Source of the DNA: Armatimonadota bacterium
GTDB lineage: Bacteria > Armatimonadota > UBA5829
Direction of reading: 5' to 3'
DNA: 64,000 nt
Assembly: GCA_039679645.1 (NCBI GenBank)
Contig: JBDKUO010000029.1
Coordinates: 1-64,000 of the forward strand
Made by a program: the position numbers and the translations under genes. Position 1 is the first letter of the stretch; each line of letters starts with the position of its first letter. The notes beneath the pieces were generated by a model. It did not search any database. It saw nothing but the letters and a program-made list of their open reading frames with translations, and was not told the origin of the DNA. Positions 34,695 to 43,717 of the stretch are shown piece after piece.

Positions 34695-35834
34695 ATGAAA
34701 AAAAGAATAATCGGACTATTTTTGGCTGCCACACTGCTGATCGCAACCTGCGGCATAGCAGTGGCTGCGCAGTATGCTGTCGCGGTAAGCTCATCTAAGC
34801 TATATCAAGTGAGAGTGAGCGGCTCCAGTATGTCCTATAAAAAGATATTCGATCTTGGGGATAGCAGTTGGGCACGCTCGATTGCAACATACGGCAATAA
34901 GATACTGGTAACAGAAGTAGGCAGCGGCGGCAGCTCACTGCGCGCGTTTACACTCGCCGGCGGTGGAGTCACAGAAGAGGCATCAATATCTATGAGCGGG
35001 ATATCATATGCCAATTCAGTCGCAGTGGATTCCAATGGAGGAATCTATGTAACCGACGGATCGAGCACAAGCTCAGCTTACGCATATATGTCATCTCTGT
35101 CGGACACGGCACATGTGCGCACAATCGGCACAGGTTATGCGCCTCTGATGGATGTTGCCACATCAGATAACTCCGCAGTCATTATCAGCAAGCATAGGAA
35201 TGATGTTGACGATCAAAGCAATATTACAACACTTGCGGGCGGGAGTGTCGGAACTACAATATCGCTTCAGAGCGGCACCAATTACCCACGATATCCGGTG
35301 GCAGTCGCCGCTAAAAGCGGTTATGCGTATGTTGTCAGTGAAGTCTATAACAATGTCGGCACAAACAGCGCCGCTTTGAGCAGATACAGCATCTCGGCAA
35401 ATACTGTCGATACTCCGACACAACTGGCAGGTTTTGTCCCCACGGACATCATTACATACACCTCAGGGCCTATCGATTACCTGGCAATGATAGGGCGCAC
35501 AACAAGCGGAACGCTGCAGGCCAGGAGGACGATGCTTATTGACGGCGCTATTACTACTTGGACCACCAAGGACCTTGGGACAGATGGGGGCGTTGACTTC
35601 CAATGCGCTGCGTCCGCGGACGGCAGCCTGCTGTGGTACAGCAGCGCGGGGGGAGAATATGTGGGTGCAACTTCATGGACCAATAGTCTGGCTACGGGCA
35701 CGGGCGACGATATATCAGGGCTTGTAGCGTTCACGACAGAAATGACACCAGTGCCCGAGCCATCAAGCCTTTTGGCTCTAGCAAGCTTTGGAGTGGGCGC
35801 ATTTGGGTTCCTCATAAAGAGAAAAGGCGCGTAA
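34695..35834 (+). CDS. PEP-CTERM sorted exported protein
   Basis: 379 residues from the ATG at 34695 (CAGGAG upstream). It has a signal peptide (IIGLFLAATLLIATCGIAVAA), a beta-rich body that may form a propeller (repeats such as NSVAVDSNGGIYVTDG), and a C-terminal PEP-CTERM signal: VPEPSSLLALA, a hydrophobic helix and the basic end KRKGA. Such proteins are processed by an exosortase (EpsH/XrtA type) and released to the surface or matrix. No exosortase gene is present here. A terminator follows at 35860. Confidence 0.9.
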   Translation: MKKRIIGLFLAATLLIATCGIAVAAQYAVAVSSSKLYQVRVSGSSMSYKKIFDLGDSSWARSIATYGNKILVTEVGSGGSSLRAFTLAGGGVTEEASISMSGISYANSVAVDSNGGIYVTDGSSTSSAYAYMSSLSDTAHVRTIGTGYAPLMDVATSDNSAVIISKHRNDVDDQSNITTLAGGSVGTTISLQSGTNYPRYPVAVAAKSGYAYVVSEVYNNVGTNSAALSRYSISANTVDTPTQLAGFVPTDIITYTSGPIDYLAMIGRTTSGTLQARRTMLIDGAITTWTTKDLGTDGGVDFQCAASADGSLLWYSSAGGEYVGATSWTNSLATGTGDDISGLVAFTTEMTPVPEPSSLLALASFGVGAFGFLIKRKGA

Positions 35835-35858
35835 GCAGATTGCACTAACAAAAACACT

Positions 35859-35892
35859 AAAATCCCTCGGCAGGTGTCCGGGGGATTTATTT
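35859..35892 (+). terminator. Rho-independent terminator of the PEP-CTERM gene
   Basis: Stem AAATCCC (35860-35866) pairs with GGGATTT (35882-35888), followed by ATTTTAT. It is 25 nt after the stop codon. From here to the IS left end (36097), about 205 bp, I see no gene. Confidence 0.75.
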
Positions 35893-36096
35893 TATCTACT
35901 TATTCTGACGCCACATGTATCCGAAGGGACACTCCGCGAATTCACCCGCCGGGCTTCAACCTACCTATTCTCATAACCCATTCACAACCCGTGAACAACA
36001 TTTAACTAAAATACCATGGTCCGTTAACTACATTTTGGCCAAGTTGTCGTACTGTTATTATGGAAGGGTAAAATTTTCGGATGCTTCGCGGACGAA

Positions 36097-37704
36097 GAAG
36101 CTGTCTCAAAAAGAATAAGCGAAGAGACATGAATTTGCGGTATAGTTGTCGAACTCCTATATGGGAGGATTGATGTAATGCCGCGATTCAAGGAAATGCC
36201 ACAGGACCCGAAGCAGATATGGCTTATGTCTCCAAGTCTGGATGATATGATATCGGAAGATAATGAGGTGCGTGCTTTATCTGAGGTAATGGATAGTTTA
36301 GACTGGAAGATTCTGGAGGACACCTATGTGGAACGTGGAGCACCGGCCTATCCGCCGAAGGTTATGGCTAAGATTCTTGTATTTGCCTATTCCAATGGAA
36401 TAAGGAGCAGCCGGAAGATAGAAGAATTGTTGGCAAGTGATGTTCGATATATGTGGCTGGCTGGTTGTTTGAAGCCCGATTTCCATACCATTGCGCGATT
36501 CCGAAAAGAGAAGTTCGAGTCTTTGAGCAGGCTATTCGCCGACAGTGTAAGATTGTGTAAGTCTTTAGGCCTGCTGAATCTGAACATAGCTGCGTTTGAT
36601 GGCACAAAGGTGTCAGCAAACGCTTCTAAGAGGTCACTTTATGATCGGAAGCGTATAGATAAGGAACTTGAGGCAGCTCGCAAGATTTTGGAAGAAGCGG
36701 ATGATGTGGATGCAAATGAAGATGCCAAGTTTGGTGAACAAAATGGCAGAAAGATTCCCGAGCATCTGCGTGATGCGAAGAAGCGTAAAGAAGCTTTAGA
36801 AGAACTCAAAAAGAAGCTGAATGCGAGCAATTCCAAGCTCATATCTTCTTCTGACACGGATTGCCGCTTGATGAAGACCAGGGATGGGTTCAGACCAGCT
36901 TTTAACGTTCAGGCAGCCGTTGACAGTGAGCATCAAGTAGTATTGGGAATGCAAGTAACGAACTCGGAGAATGATCACGGTCAGTTGCCCGGGATGTTGG
37001 CCGAGGTGAAGACGAACTGTGGTATGTCTGCTGTGATGGCTTTGGCAGACACTGGTTATTGTGATGAGAAAACTCTGTTGGCTTTTGCAGATATGGGTCA
37101 GGACGCGCTTATAGCGCAAAGCAGAAAGCTAGGAAAGACAGATAAAAATAATCTCTTCGACAGCAAATGTTTTCTTGCTGATGATGAGCGTGATGTGCTT
37201 ATATGTCCGGCGGGACGTGAACTGAACTTTGCAGGTGAATATCAATGTGGCAGTGGCAGATATCGATTATATAGTGCGCACGGATGTGTAAGTTGTTCGT
37301 TTAGAAACCGGTGTGTAAAATCGGGTCGCGGAAGTCGTCGGGTATCCATTAGCTGTAAAGAAAGATTTTACCACCGGATGCGGGAGAAAATGAGCAGGCC
37401 TGGTTGTAAGACCCTCTACGGACTGCGCAAACAAATAATTGAGCCGGTATTTGGTCAGGTAAAGCACAACAGAGGATTCAGGAAGTTTCTTTTGCGCGGG
37501 GTAAATGGCGCAACTGCTGAGATGGCGCTGATATTTCTGGTCCACAACCTATTAAAATGCATAGGTAAGGCGGCAATTTCGTCATTGGTTGCCTGTTTTA
37601 GCAGCATTGATAGATTTATACACTTGTGTTGTCGCCGAATCGGGGAACTTGGAATGTGTTTCAATAATTCTTCGTATCTTAGCGAAGCATTCTGAGACAG
37701 CTTC
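36097..37704 (+). mobile_element. IS1182-family insertion sequence
   Basis: About 1.6 kb bounded by 12-bp terminal inverted repeats, GAAGCTGTCTCA at 36097-36108 and its complement TGAGACAGCTTC at 37693-37704, with one transposase gene. The right repeat overlaps the transposase stop codon. No target duplication is clear. It lies between the PEP-CTERM gene and the gyrA terminator, disrupting nothing visible. Confidence 0.85.
36178..37695 (+). CDS. IS1182-family transposase
   Basis: 505 residues, apparently intact. The N-terminal DUF772-type region (PPKVMAKILVFAYSNGIRSSRKIEELLASD written in parts: PPKVMAKILVF, SRKIEELL) is followed by a DDE domain with the first Asp in AAFDGTKV, the second in ALADTGYC and the Glu in IIEPVFGQVKHN. 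A coiled, charged insert lies near residues 155-225 and a cysteine cluster (CVSCSFRNRCV) near 370. GGGAGGA precedes the ATG. Its codon use is more AT-rich than neighbouring genes, in line with recent arrival. Confidence 0.92.
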   Translation: MPRFKEMPQDPKQIWLMSPSLDDMISEDNEVRALSEVMDSLDWKILEDTYVERGAPAYPPKVMAKILVFAYSNGIRSSRKIEELLASDVRYMWLAGCLKPDFHTIARFRKEKFESLSRLFADSVRLCKSLGLLNLNIAAFDGTKVSANASKRSLYDRKRIDKELEAARKILEEADDVDANEDAKFGEQNGRKIPEHLRDAKKRKEALEELKKKLNASNSKLISSSDTDCRLMKTRDGFRPAFNVQAAVDSEHQVVLGMQVTNSENDHGQLPGMLAEVKTNCGMSAVMALADTGYCDEKTLLAFADMGQDALIAQSRKLGKTDKNNLFDSKCFLADDERDVLICPAGRELNFAGEYQCGSGRYRLYSAHGCVSCSFRNRCVKSGRGSRRVSISCKERFYHRMREKMSRPGCKTLYGLRKQIIEPVFGQVKHNRGFRKFLLRGVNGATAEMALIFLVHNLLKCIGKAAISSLVACFSSIDRFIHLCCRRIGELGMCFNNSSYLSEAF

Positions 37705-37726
37705 AGGGTCTCCCGAAACAACTGTA

Positions 37727-37751
37727 AAAGCCCCCAGTTTCCCAGGGGCTT
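37727..37751 (-). terminator. Rho-independent terminator of gyrA
   Basis: Minus-strand stem AGCCCC/GGGGCT with a 10-nt loop followed by TTTTAC, 12 nt after the gyrA stop. Confidence 0.8.
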
Positions 37752-37762
37752 GATTCTACCAA

Positions 37763-40333
37763 TTACTCTTCGGATTCCTCTTCGGTCTCTTCCTCTTCGA
37801 TATCATCAACATCTTCGATGACATCTTCTTCCATTTCCATATCATCTACAAGGTCGACTTTCGACTTCTTAGGCTTGAGCTTTGGCTTAAGCGTTTCCTC
37901 AGGAGCCTCTGCTTTTGGTATTCTCGCCAGACTGCTCACGGTATCGCCATGAGTGAGATTGATCAATTTGACACCCTGAGTGCTGCGACCGCATGAGCGA
38001 ATTTCCTGCACTCTTATTTTGAGCATGATTCCATGGGTGGTGATTATGACGATTTTGTCCGTATTGTCTACCACGGCGGTCTCCACGATTCGCCCTGTTT
38101 TATCGCTCAGGTTCATCGTTTTGATGCCCTTGCCGCCCCTGGTCTGCTTGCGATACATATCCAGCGGTGTGCGCTTACCGAAGCCCTTTTCGGTAGCTAC
38201 CAGCAGTTCGCAGTCGTCGCGAGCAAGTGTCATACCGACAACCTTGTCATCACTCGCAAGCTTAATGCCTCTCACGCCGCCTGCCGCACGTCCCGCGCTC
38301 CGTAAGTCTTTCTCGTGGAAGCGAATGGACATACCCCCGGCAGTGACCAGCGCAACTTCGTTATCGCCGTTGGAGACGCCAACCCACTTCAGCGAATCGC
38401 CTTCTTCTATATCGAACGCACGCAGGCCATTAGATCGCAGGTTGTGGAACTCAGCCAGATCGGTCTTCTTGACCTCACCCATCTCAGTTGCCATGACCAT
38501 ATAGCCCTGCTGCTCCATGTCGCGGACCGCAATGGTTGCTGTGATCTTGTCACCAGGCTCTATTGATATCAGGTTTATGATAGCCGTGCCCATAGCCTGC
38601 CGCGAGGTCTGCGGAATCTCATAGGCTTTGAGCCGATATACCCGGCCTCGGTCCGTAAAGAAGAGGATGTAATGATGCGTAGTGGCCACAAACAGATGGG
38701 CCATCTTGTCCTCTTCTTTGGCAGTTGCGCCGATTATGCCCTTGCCGCCCCGCTTCTGAGCACGGTAGGTATCGATAGGGACGCGCTTAATATAGCCGTC
38801 GCGGGTGATGGTGATGATAGTTTCCTCATCAGGAATGACATCCTCATCGCCGATCTCGTTGGCTTCCATCGCCACTATGCGGGTCTTACGCGCGTCGCCG
38901 TATTTGTCTTTAAGATATTTGAGATCGGCCTTGATCACATCAAGAATCTTTTGCGGATCGGAGAGCAAATCTTCGAGAGCCGCGATTTTCTTGAGCAGGT
39001 CTTTGTACTCTTCTTCGATCTTGTCGCGCTCCAGAGCGGTGAGCTGCCTGAGCATCATATTCAGAATTGCATCAGCCTGAATCTGTGAGAGGCCGAACTT
39101 GCTCATCAACTGAATGCGCGCAACCTCGCTGTTTGCCGAAGCGCGTATGATCCGAATGATCTCGTCCATGTGGTCCAGCGCAATACGCAAACCCTCGAGA
39201 ATATGCGCCCTGCGCAGAGCCGCCCTGAGGTCGAACTTAGTGCGGCGGACGATTACGTCGTAGCGGTGGTCGATATAGTGCTGCATCACCTGCTTGAGAG
39301 TAAGAATCCTCGGCGTGTTGTCCACAAGGGCAAGCATGATCACACCGAATGTCTTGCGCAGGTCGGTGTGCTTCAGAAGGAAGTTTAGGACCTTGCGTGG
39401 ATGCGCGTCTCGCTTAAGCTCGATCTGGATTCGGATTCCAGTGCGGTCGGAGTAGTCGAATATGTCGGTGACGCCGTCGATCTTGCGCTCTTTCGCGAGC
39501 TGGGCTATTTTATCGATGAGAGGCTTCTTGTAACACTGATACGGCAGCTCAGTGACCACAATCGCGGACTTGCCGCCCTCCAGGACCTCGATATTGGTCT
39601 CGGCCTGCATAACGATCTGACCACGGCCCGTCTCATATGCGCTACGGATACCCTTGGTGCCCAGGATCAGACCGGATGTAGGGAAGTCCGGACCTTTGAC
39701 AAACTGCATGAGCTGCTCAACGCTAGCATCAGGATTATCGGCCAGATAGCTCAGGCCATCGCATATTTCGGTGAGATTTTGCGGTGGAATCTTTGTCGCC
39801 ATACCGACCGCGATCCCCAGAGCGCCGTTTGCCAGCAAATTCGGAAACTTACCGGGCAGGACTATCGGTTCCATGCGGGTCTGGTCGTAATTGTCTGTCC
39901 AGTCGACAGTATCTTTTTCGAGATCGTCGAGCAGTTCGACTGCATACGGCGACATCCTCATCTCGGTATATCGCATAGCCGCCGGAGGATCGGGGTCAAT
40001 CGAACCCATATTACCCTGACCGTCGATCATAGGATAGCGCGAGTTGAAGTCCTGCGCCATTCGGACCATTGTCATGTATATGGCAACATCGCCGTGCGGA
40101 TGGTAATTACCCATGACCTCACCGGTAAGCTTGGCTGACTTTCTGTGCTGAGCCGATGGCCCGAGGTGCAGATCGTTTAGCGCAGCGAAGATCCGCCGTT
40201 CGACGGGCTTTAGGCCGTCCCTTACATCAGGAAGCGCTCTCGATATGATTACGCTCATCGCATAATCCATATAGGAGCGCTTCAGTTCGTCTTCAATATT
40301 TACAGGGATTAGTTCCCGCGCAATGTTGCTCAA
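37763..40333 (-). CDS. gyrA: DNA gyrase subunit A
   Basis: 856 residues. The breakage-reunion domain has YMDYAMSVIISRALPDVRDG near residue 21 and the catalytic Tyr in AAMRYTE near 124. The C-terminal beta-pinwheel contains the GyrA box QKRGGKGI near 545, which marks it as gyrase rather than topoisomerase IV, and ends in a very acidic tail. In the quinolone region the sequence is HPHGDVAIYMT, so the positions of E. coli Ser83 and Asp87 are Val and Met. The start is a TTG at 40333, with AAGAGGG upstream and a strong promoter at 40369-40397. Confidence 0.95.
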   Translation of the reverse strand: MSNIARELIPVNIEDELKRSYMDYAMSVIISRALPDVRDGLKPVERRIFAALNDLHLGPSAQHRKSAKLTGEVMGNYHPHGDVAIYMTMVRMAQDFNSRYPMIDGQGNMGSIDPDPPAAMRYTEMRMSPYAVELLDDLEKDTVDWTDNYDQTRMEPIVLPGKFPNLLANGALGIAVGMATKIPPQNLTEICDGLSYLADNPDASVEQLMQFVKGPDFPTSGLILGTKGIRSAYETGRGQIVMQAETNIEVLEGGKSAIVVTELPYQCYKKPLIDKIAQLAKERKIDGVTDIFDYSDRTGIRIQIELKRDAHPRKVLNFLLKHTDLRKTFGVIMLALVDNTPRILTLKQVMQHYIDHRYDVIVRRTKFDLRAALRRAHILEGLRIALDHMDEIIRIIRASANSEVARIQLMSKFGLSQIQADAILNMMLRQLTALERDKIEEEYKDLLKKIAALEDLLSDPQKILDVIKADLKYLKDKYGDARKTRIVAMEANEIGDEDVIPDEETIITITRDGYIKRVPIDTYRAQKRGGKGIIGATAKEEDKMAHLFVATTHHYILFFTDRGRVYRLKAYEIPQTSRQAMGTAIINLISIEPGDKITATIAVRDMEQQGYMVMATEMGEVKKTDLAEFHNLRSNGLRAFDIEEGDSLKWVGVSNGDNEVALVTAGGMSIRFHEKDLRSAGRAAGGVRGIKLASDDKVVGMTLARDDCELLVATEKGFGKRTPLDMYRKQTRGGKGIKTMNLSDKTGRIVETAVVDNTDKIVIITTHGIMLKIRVQEIRSCGRSTQGVKLINLTHGDTVSSLARIPKAEAPEETLKPKLKPKKSKVDLVDDMEMEEDVIEDVDDIEEEETEEESEE

Positions 40334-40368
40334 TATGAGGCCCTCTTCCGATCAATTTGTATACCTTA

Positions 40369-40397
40369 ATTATATCGGTTTGAGCACTACCGGTCAA
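40369..40397 (-). promoter_or_regulatory. sigma70-type promoter of gyrA
   Basis: Minus-strand TTGACC (40397-40392) and TATAAT (40374-40369) with a 17-bp spacer, about 36 nt before the TTG start. Confidence 0.8.
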
Positions 40398-40495
40398 GGA
40401 AGAGGAAAGGCTGGGCAATCGGGTGCATCCCACAATCAAGGTATTCTGTGGGAATGGCAGCTTTCGCTAGCGCAATTAATTTGGATAAACATCAA

Positions 40496-40529
40496 TTCCC
40501 GCAGTAAATGCGCGCTGTAGCTGCGGGAA
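40496..40529. other. inverted repeat in the gap upstream of gyrA
   Basis: A 9-bp perfect stem TTCCCGCAG/CTGCGGGAA with a 16-nt loop. It may end transcription from the membrane-protein gene at 40724, but lacks a U-run. The rest of 40398-40723 holds nothing I can identify. Confidence 0.4.
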
Positions 40530-40723
40530 CTCAGGTATGTGATAACCCATTAAAAGTAATAACCGTCGTTCCGCGCAGCATAATGTTGAAATTACCATTA
40601 CTTTGGAATGCACCCGAAAGGCTGCGCAGTTGTGATTTGAAATCGCAGAGTTTTTTAGCTGTCGAGACCGGATATCGCGCCGATCTCAATTCGTGGCAGC
40701 AGTTTCAACCGCGGAGATATTCG

Positions 40724-42058
40724 TCATTTCACTATTTGCCAGACAATGTCACCGGTCGTAGAACCGGAAGAATTTGCGGGACAAGGACATCCGCCGTCAT
40801 CTCTCATGTTCGGACCAAGGCTATATAGAAAAAAACCTTTGCCTTGGCGCTTATAGACAAGGTTCTTTCCGCTGAACGGATCAATCGGCAGTTGCCATTT
40901 GAGTTTTGAACGTAATTCATTAAGCGTGGCCGGATATGAGCCGAATCTGCTTTTATAAGCTTGCAGTCCCAAACAGACACGGGCACATGATATGTCGGCA
41001 GTGGCTGCATCGCGTAATTTACGAACACGACCATATACAGGTGTGAGCAGCGCCGACATCACTGCATAATGCGGCGGATTAAACGAAGGAGATATATGCC
41101 TTGCTTTAACCTCTCTGTAGGTTAATGAAACATTTTCTATCTCTGACTTCATCATTCTCAGATAATATAATTCATCTTGGTTAATGAAAGTCTTCATCAT
41201 CACATTGTTGCCTGCAGCCGATGCGGAACCGGACGAACCCATGAGCCCGCGGTAGCCCACTGAACGCACCTGATCAAAACACCAGATGCCCATCGCTCTC
41301 TCGCCAATCATGACACACGTAGAATGCGACGCCAGGTCTATCTTGGCAAGAGCATTGTCAATTGATTTTGCCTGAGATTCATTAAATGTGATCTCATTCA
41401 TCGTTTTTCGCAGTGCGCTGGTGCTTATTCTCAACATTGCGTTGCGCACAAGCAACGCGATCAGCGTCGGCTCATCGCGGATCGAGTCTGATATACAAAT
41501 ACTCATCTTCAACGCTTCAGCACACTCTTTTGCCTCACCGTTGTGCGCCGCAACAACTGCACGTGCTGACATATATCTGCTCAGCTCCCGGAGCCTAACC
41601 AGATGAGGAAATAATGCCCCTACCCCGCTCGACCAATTGACTGGAAACTTGCACACCGGTTTGGATATCGCTCGCTCAACTAACGGCACAACAGACTCGA
41701 AATGCTTGGCCGCTTGGCCAGTTTCTTCCCATTGCAATCGAGTGAACGGTTTGGATGCTGAATCAAACAGTTTTTCATATTTCGTCTTATATGCATCTGC
41801 ACTAGGAGCGGAAAGGATTGCAAATGCCGAGGCGTAGTCATTAGCTGCATTTTGTGAGGCAGGAACAGGAGAGCCGCCAAGTTGGGATACGTCCACAGGC
41901 TCGCCTTTTGCCGCAATCGCCGCTAATTCAGCCTTTACCTGCTGCCCTGCCCCGGCTATCTTGAACGCAAATATCAAAACTGCCAAAAGTAAAAGCCCTA
42001 TCAGAGAAAGTGCGACCGTCCAGCCGATACTGATCTTGCCAGTTTGCTTGATGCGCAT
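40724..42058 (-). CDS. membrane-anchored protein with pseudopilin-like C-terminus
   Basis: About 444 residues from the ATG at 42058, with GGAGG six bases upstream. It has a short basic N-terminus, one membrane helix (ISIGWTVALSLIGLLLLAVLIFAF) and a largely helical extracytoplasmic region. The last 80 residues (GLQAYKSRFGSYPATLNEL, LPIDPFSGKNLVY, LYSLGPNMRDDGG) resemble the C-terminal domain of major type II secretion pseudopilins, but without a prepilin leader. Similar proteins occur in planctomycete-like genomes with no assigned role. Transcribed towards gyrA. Confidence 0.65.
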   Translation of the reverse strand: MRIKQTGKISIGWTVALSLIGLLLLAVLIFAFKIAGAGQQVKAELAAIAAKGEPVDVSQLGGSPVPASQNAANDYASAFAILSAPSADAYKTKYEKLFDSASKPFTRLQWEETGQAAKHFESVVPLVERAISKPVCKFPVNWSSGVGALFPHLVRLRELSRYMSARAVVAAHNGEAKECAEALKMSICISDSIRDEPTLIALLVRNAMLRISTSALRKTMNEITFNESQAKSIDNALAKIDLASHSTCVMIGERAMGIWCFDQVRSVGYRGLMGSSGSASAAGNNVMMKTFINQDELYYLRMMKSEIENVSLTYREVKARHISPSFNPPHYAVMSALLTPVYGRVRKLRDAATADISCARVCLGLQAYKSRFGSYPATLNELRSKLKWQLPIDPFSGKNLVYKRQGKGFFLYSLGPNMRDDGGCPCPANSSGSTTGDIVWQIVK

Positions 42059-42240
42059 GATATGCCTCCACACCTTTGTAACAATCAATATTGTCATTTC
42101 CAAAATATCAGACGCCCGAATTCATACTCTTTTTGTATCCCACTCTTTGAGAATGCTCATTTGCCCGAAATTTTCGGTTCAGCAGGAGGTTCGCCCTCCC
42201 GATATGGCTCGTACTTATTGGAATCAAGGCATGCCTTTTG

Positions 42241-42303
42241 GCTCTCCGCTAAGAATGAGTATTTGGAGTCTGGGCTCTCTGCTCTCCACTCTCCGCCCTC
42301 AGC
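42241..42303. repeat. heptad array including a ~36-bp unit copy
   Basis: Nine 7-bp units from GCTCTCC through TCTCTGC, TCTCCAC, TCTCCGC and CCTCAGC. Its reverse complement matches the core of the units at 12910 and 58535. It occupies the divergent gap (42059-42392) between the membrane protein and miaA; a TATACT at 42353 is a weak candidate -10 box for miaA. Confidence 0.75.
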
Positions 42304-42392
42304 CATTTTCTTACCTCGCTTGATTGGGGTTCGCGTTTTCGTGATGATATGTTATACTTTTATGATCAACATATGCAAGGGTGGCAGACACA

Positions 42393-43319
42393 TTGAGCGA
42401 TGTGATCGCGATAGTCGGACCCACAGCAGTGGGTAAGACGGCTGTGGCGATAGAACTTGTGACGCTTATCGGCGGAGAGATTGTCTCGGCAGACTCGATG
42501 GCCGTATACAAAGGTATGGACATCGGGACTGCCAAACCGACCGCCGAGGAACAGTCACGCGCTCGATTTCATCTTATAGATGTGTCCGACCCGGCAAAGT
42601 CATTTAACGTGGGCGAGTTTCAGCAGCTTGCGCATGATGCGATAGACGATATAGTCCGTAGGAACCCACCGGCATTGGTGGTGGGAGGCAGCGGGCTATA
42701 CGTGCGGGCTGCTATAGACGGGCTGGACACGTCGATTCCCGCCGACAATCAAGAATTTCGGCAAAAGATGGTTGAACAGGCGCGTCTATATGGTAATGAA
42801 TACGTGCACGGCCTGCTCGCGAAGGTCGATCAGGCGTCGGCACAGCGAATTCATCCTAACAACCTGAAAAGAGTAATACGAGCGCTGGAGATTTATGAGC
42901 AGACAGGCTCCAGACCCTCGGATATCTTTGATGCAGATTCCAGGCGTCAGTCTCGTTATTCTGACGTTCGTTTTTTCGGTCTCATGATGGACCGCAAGAA
43001 GCTTTACGCGCGAATAGAGCAGCGCGTGGATATAATGATAGAAACCGGCCTTGTCGAGGAAGTCTCGCGGCTCATGGAAATGGGAGTCGACCCAAACACG
43101 ACCGCGATGCAGGGCCTGGGCTATAAGGAAATAGCCGGCTATCTGGGAGGAAAACGGGGCTTTGACGAGACCGTCGAACTCCTCAAAAAGAACACCAGAC
43201 GGTTTGCCAAGAGGCAATACACTTGGTTCCGTGCCGACCCGCGAGTTCAATGGATTGATGTGGGTGGACGAACCGCCGCAGAGGTGTCACTAATAATAAA
43301 GGAGTCCTTAGACAAATGA
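42393..43319 (+). CDS. miaA: tRNA dimethylallyltransferase
   Basis: Transfers a dimethylallyl group to A37 of tRNAs that read UNN codons. The P-loop is GPTAVGKT, then the substrate motif [18 protein letters not shown], the DVSDP stretch and the C-terminal [11 protein letters not shown]. The TTG at 42393 is preferred (AAGGGTGG lies 8 nt before, giving the usual short lead to IAIVGPTA); the GTG at 42381 would lie directly on that ribosome site. About 308 residues. The stop overlaps the hfq start as ATGA. Confidence 0.94.
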   Translation: MSDVIAIVGPTAVGKTAVAIELVTLIGGEIVSADSMAVYKGMDIGTAKPTAEEQSRARFHLIDVSDPAKSFNVGEFQQLAHDAIDDIVRRNPPALVVGGSGLYVRAAIDGLDTSIPADNQEFRQKMVEQARLYGNEYVHGLLAKVDQASAQRIHPNNLKRVIRALEIYEQTGSRPSDIFDADSRRQSRYSDVRFFGLMMDRKKLYARIEQRVDIMIETGLVEEVSRLMEMGVDPNTTAMQGLGYKEIAGYLGGKRGFDETVELLKKNTRRFAKRQYTWFRADPRVQWIDVGGRTAAEVSLIIKESLDK

Positions 43320-43582
43320 ACAAGGCGCAGATGAACCTGCAGGACACGTTCCTGAACCAGGTTAGAAAAGAAAACATTCCCGTCACTATCTACCTCACAA
43401 GCGGTGTGCAACTTAAGGGGCTGGTTCGCGGGTTCGACTCGTTTACACTGGTCCTCGAAACGCCGGGCAAACCGTCGCAGCTTGTATATAAGCACGCAAT
43501 GGCGTCAGTGGTCCCGCTCAAGTTCGTACAGCTTGCACCTCGTGATGAGCGCGGTACTGCTGCCGAAGAAGAAACCTCCTAG
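43316..43582 (+). CDS. hfq: RNA chaperone Hfq
   Basis: Hexameric Sm-like protein that helps small RNAs pair with targets. 88 residues: the Sm1 motif is [19 protein letters not shown] (about 26-44) and the Sm2 motif [12 protein letters not shown] (about 55-66) has KHA at the proximal-face uridine pocket. The proximal-face QDTFLN stretch is present near residue 9. The acidic tail ends EEETS. It is coupled to miaA as in many bacteria. A heptad array begins two bases after the stop. Confidence 0.95.
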   Translation: MNKAQMNLQDTFLNQVRKENIPVTIYLTSGVQLKGLVRGFDSFTLVLETPGKPSQLVYKHAMASVVPLKFVQLAPRDERGTAAEEETS

Positions 43583-43584
43583 AT

Positions 43585-43651
43585 ATTCTGAATTTCGACT
43601 TGTGAAATCTAAAAAAGGCTTTTAATGCCTCCAGGTACCTTACCTGGAGGC
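43585..43651. repeat. heptad array followed by CTCCAGG palindrome (family A copy 3)
   Basis: 43585-43612 holds ATTCTGA/ATTTCGA/CTTGTGA/AATCTAA; the first two units are identical to those at 47150. 43627-43651 is a perfect 11-bp stem GCCTCCAGGTA/TACCTGGAGGC with loop CCT. A half-copy (GGATACCTGGAGAGATAA) follows at about 43667-43684, reaching close to dapF. Confidence 0.85.
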
Positions 43652-43717
43652 CATAGTATGATTCAGGATACCTGGAGAGATAAGTATTAAAAAAACTAAC
43701 AATCAGGAACGAGAACT

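Noticed and set aside
35915-36118. 67-codon open frame just before the IS element
   Set aside because: It runs through the IS left end, has no ribosome site and no protein-like composition.
36079-37690. ATGCTTCGC/GCGAAGCAT pair as a larger IS boundary
   Set aside because: The left part lies outside and the right part inside the transposase gene, so they cannot be the ends of one element.
39401-40138. 245-codon open frame opposite gyrA
   Set aside because: Antisense shadow; low-complexity predicted protein with no domain.
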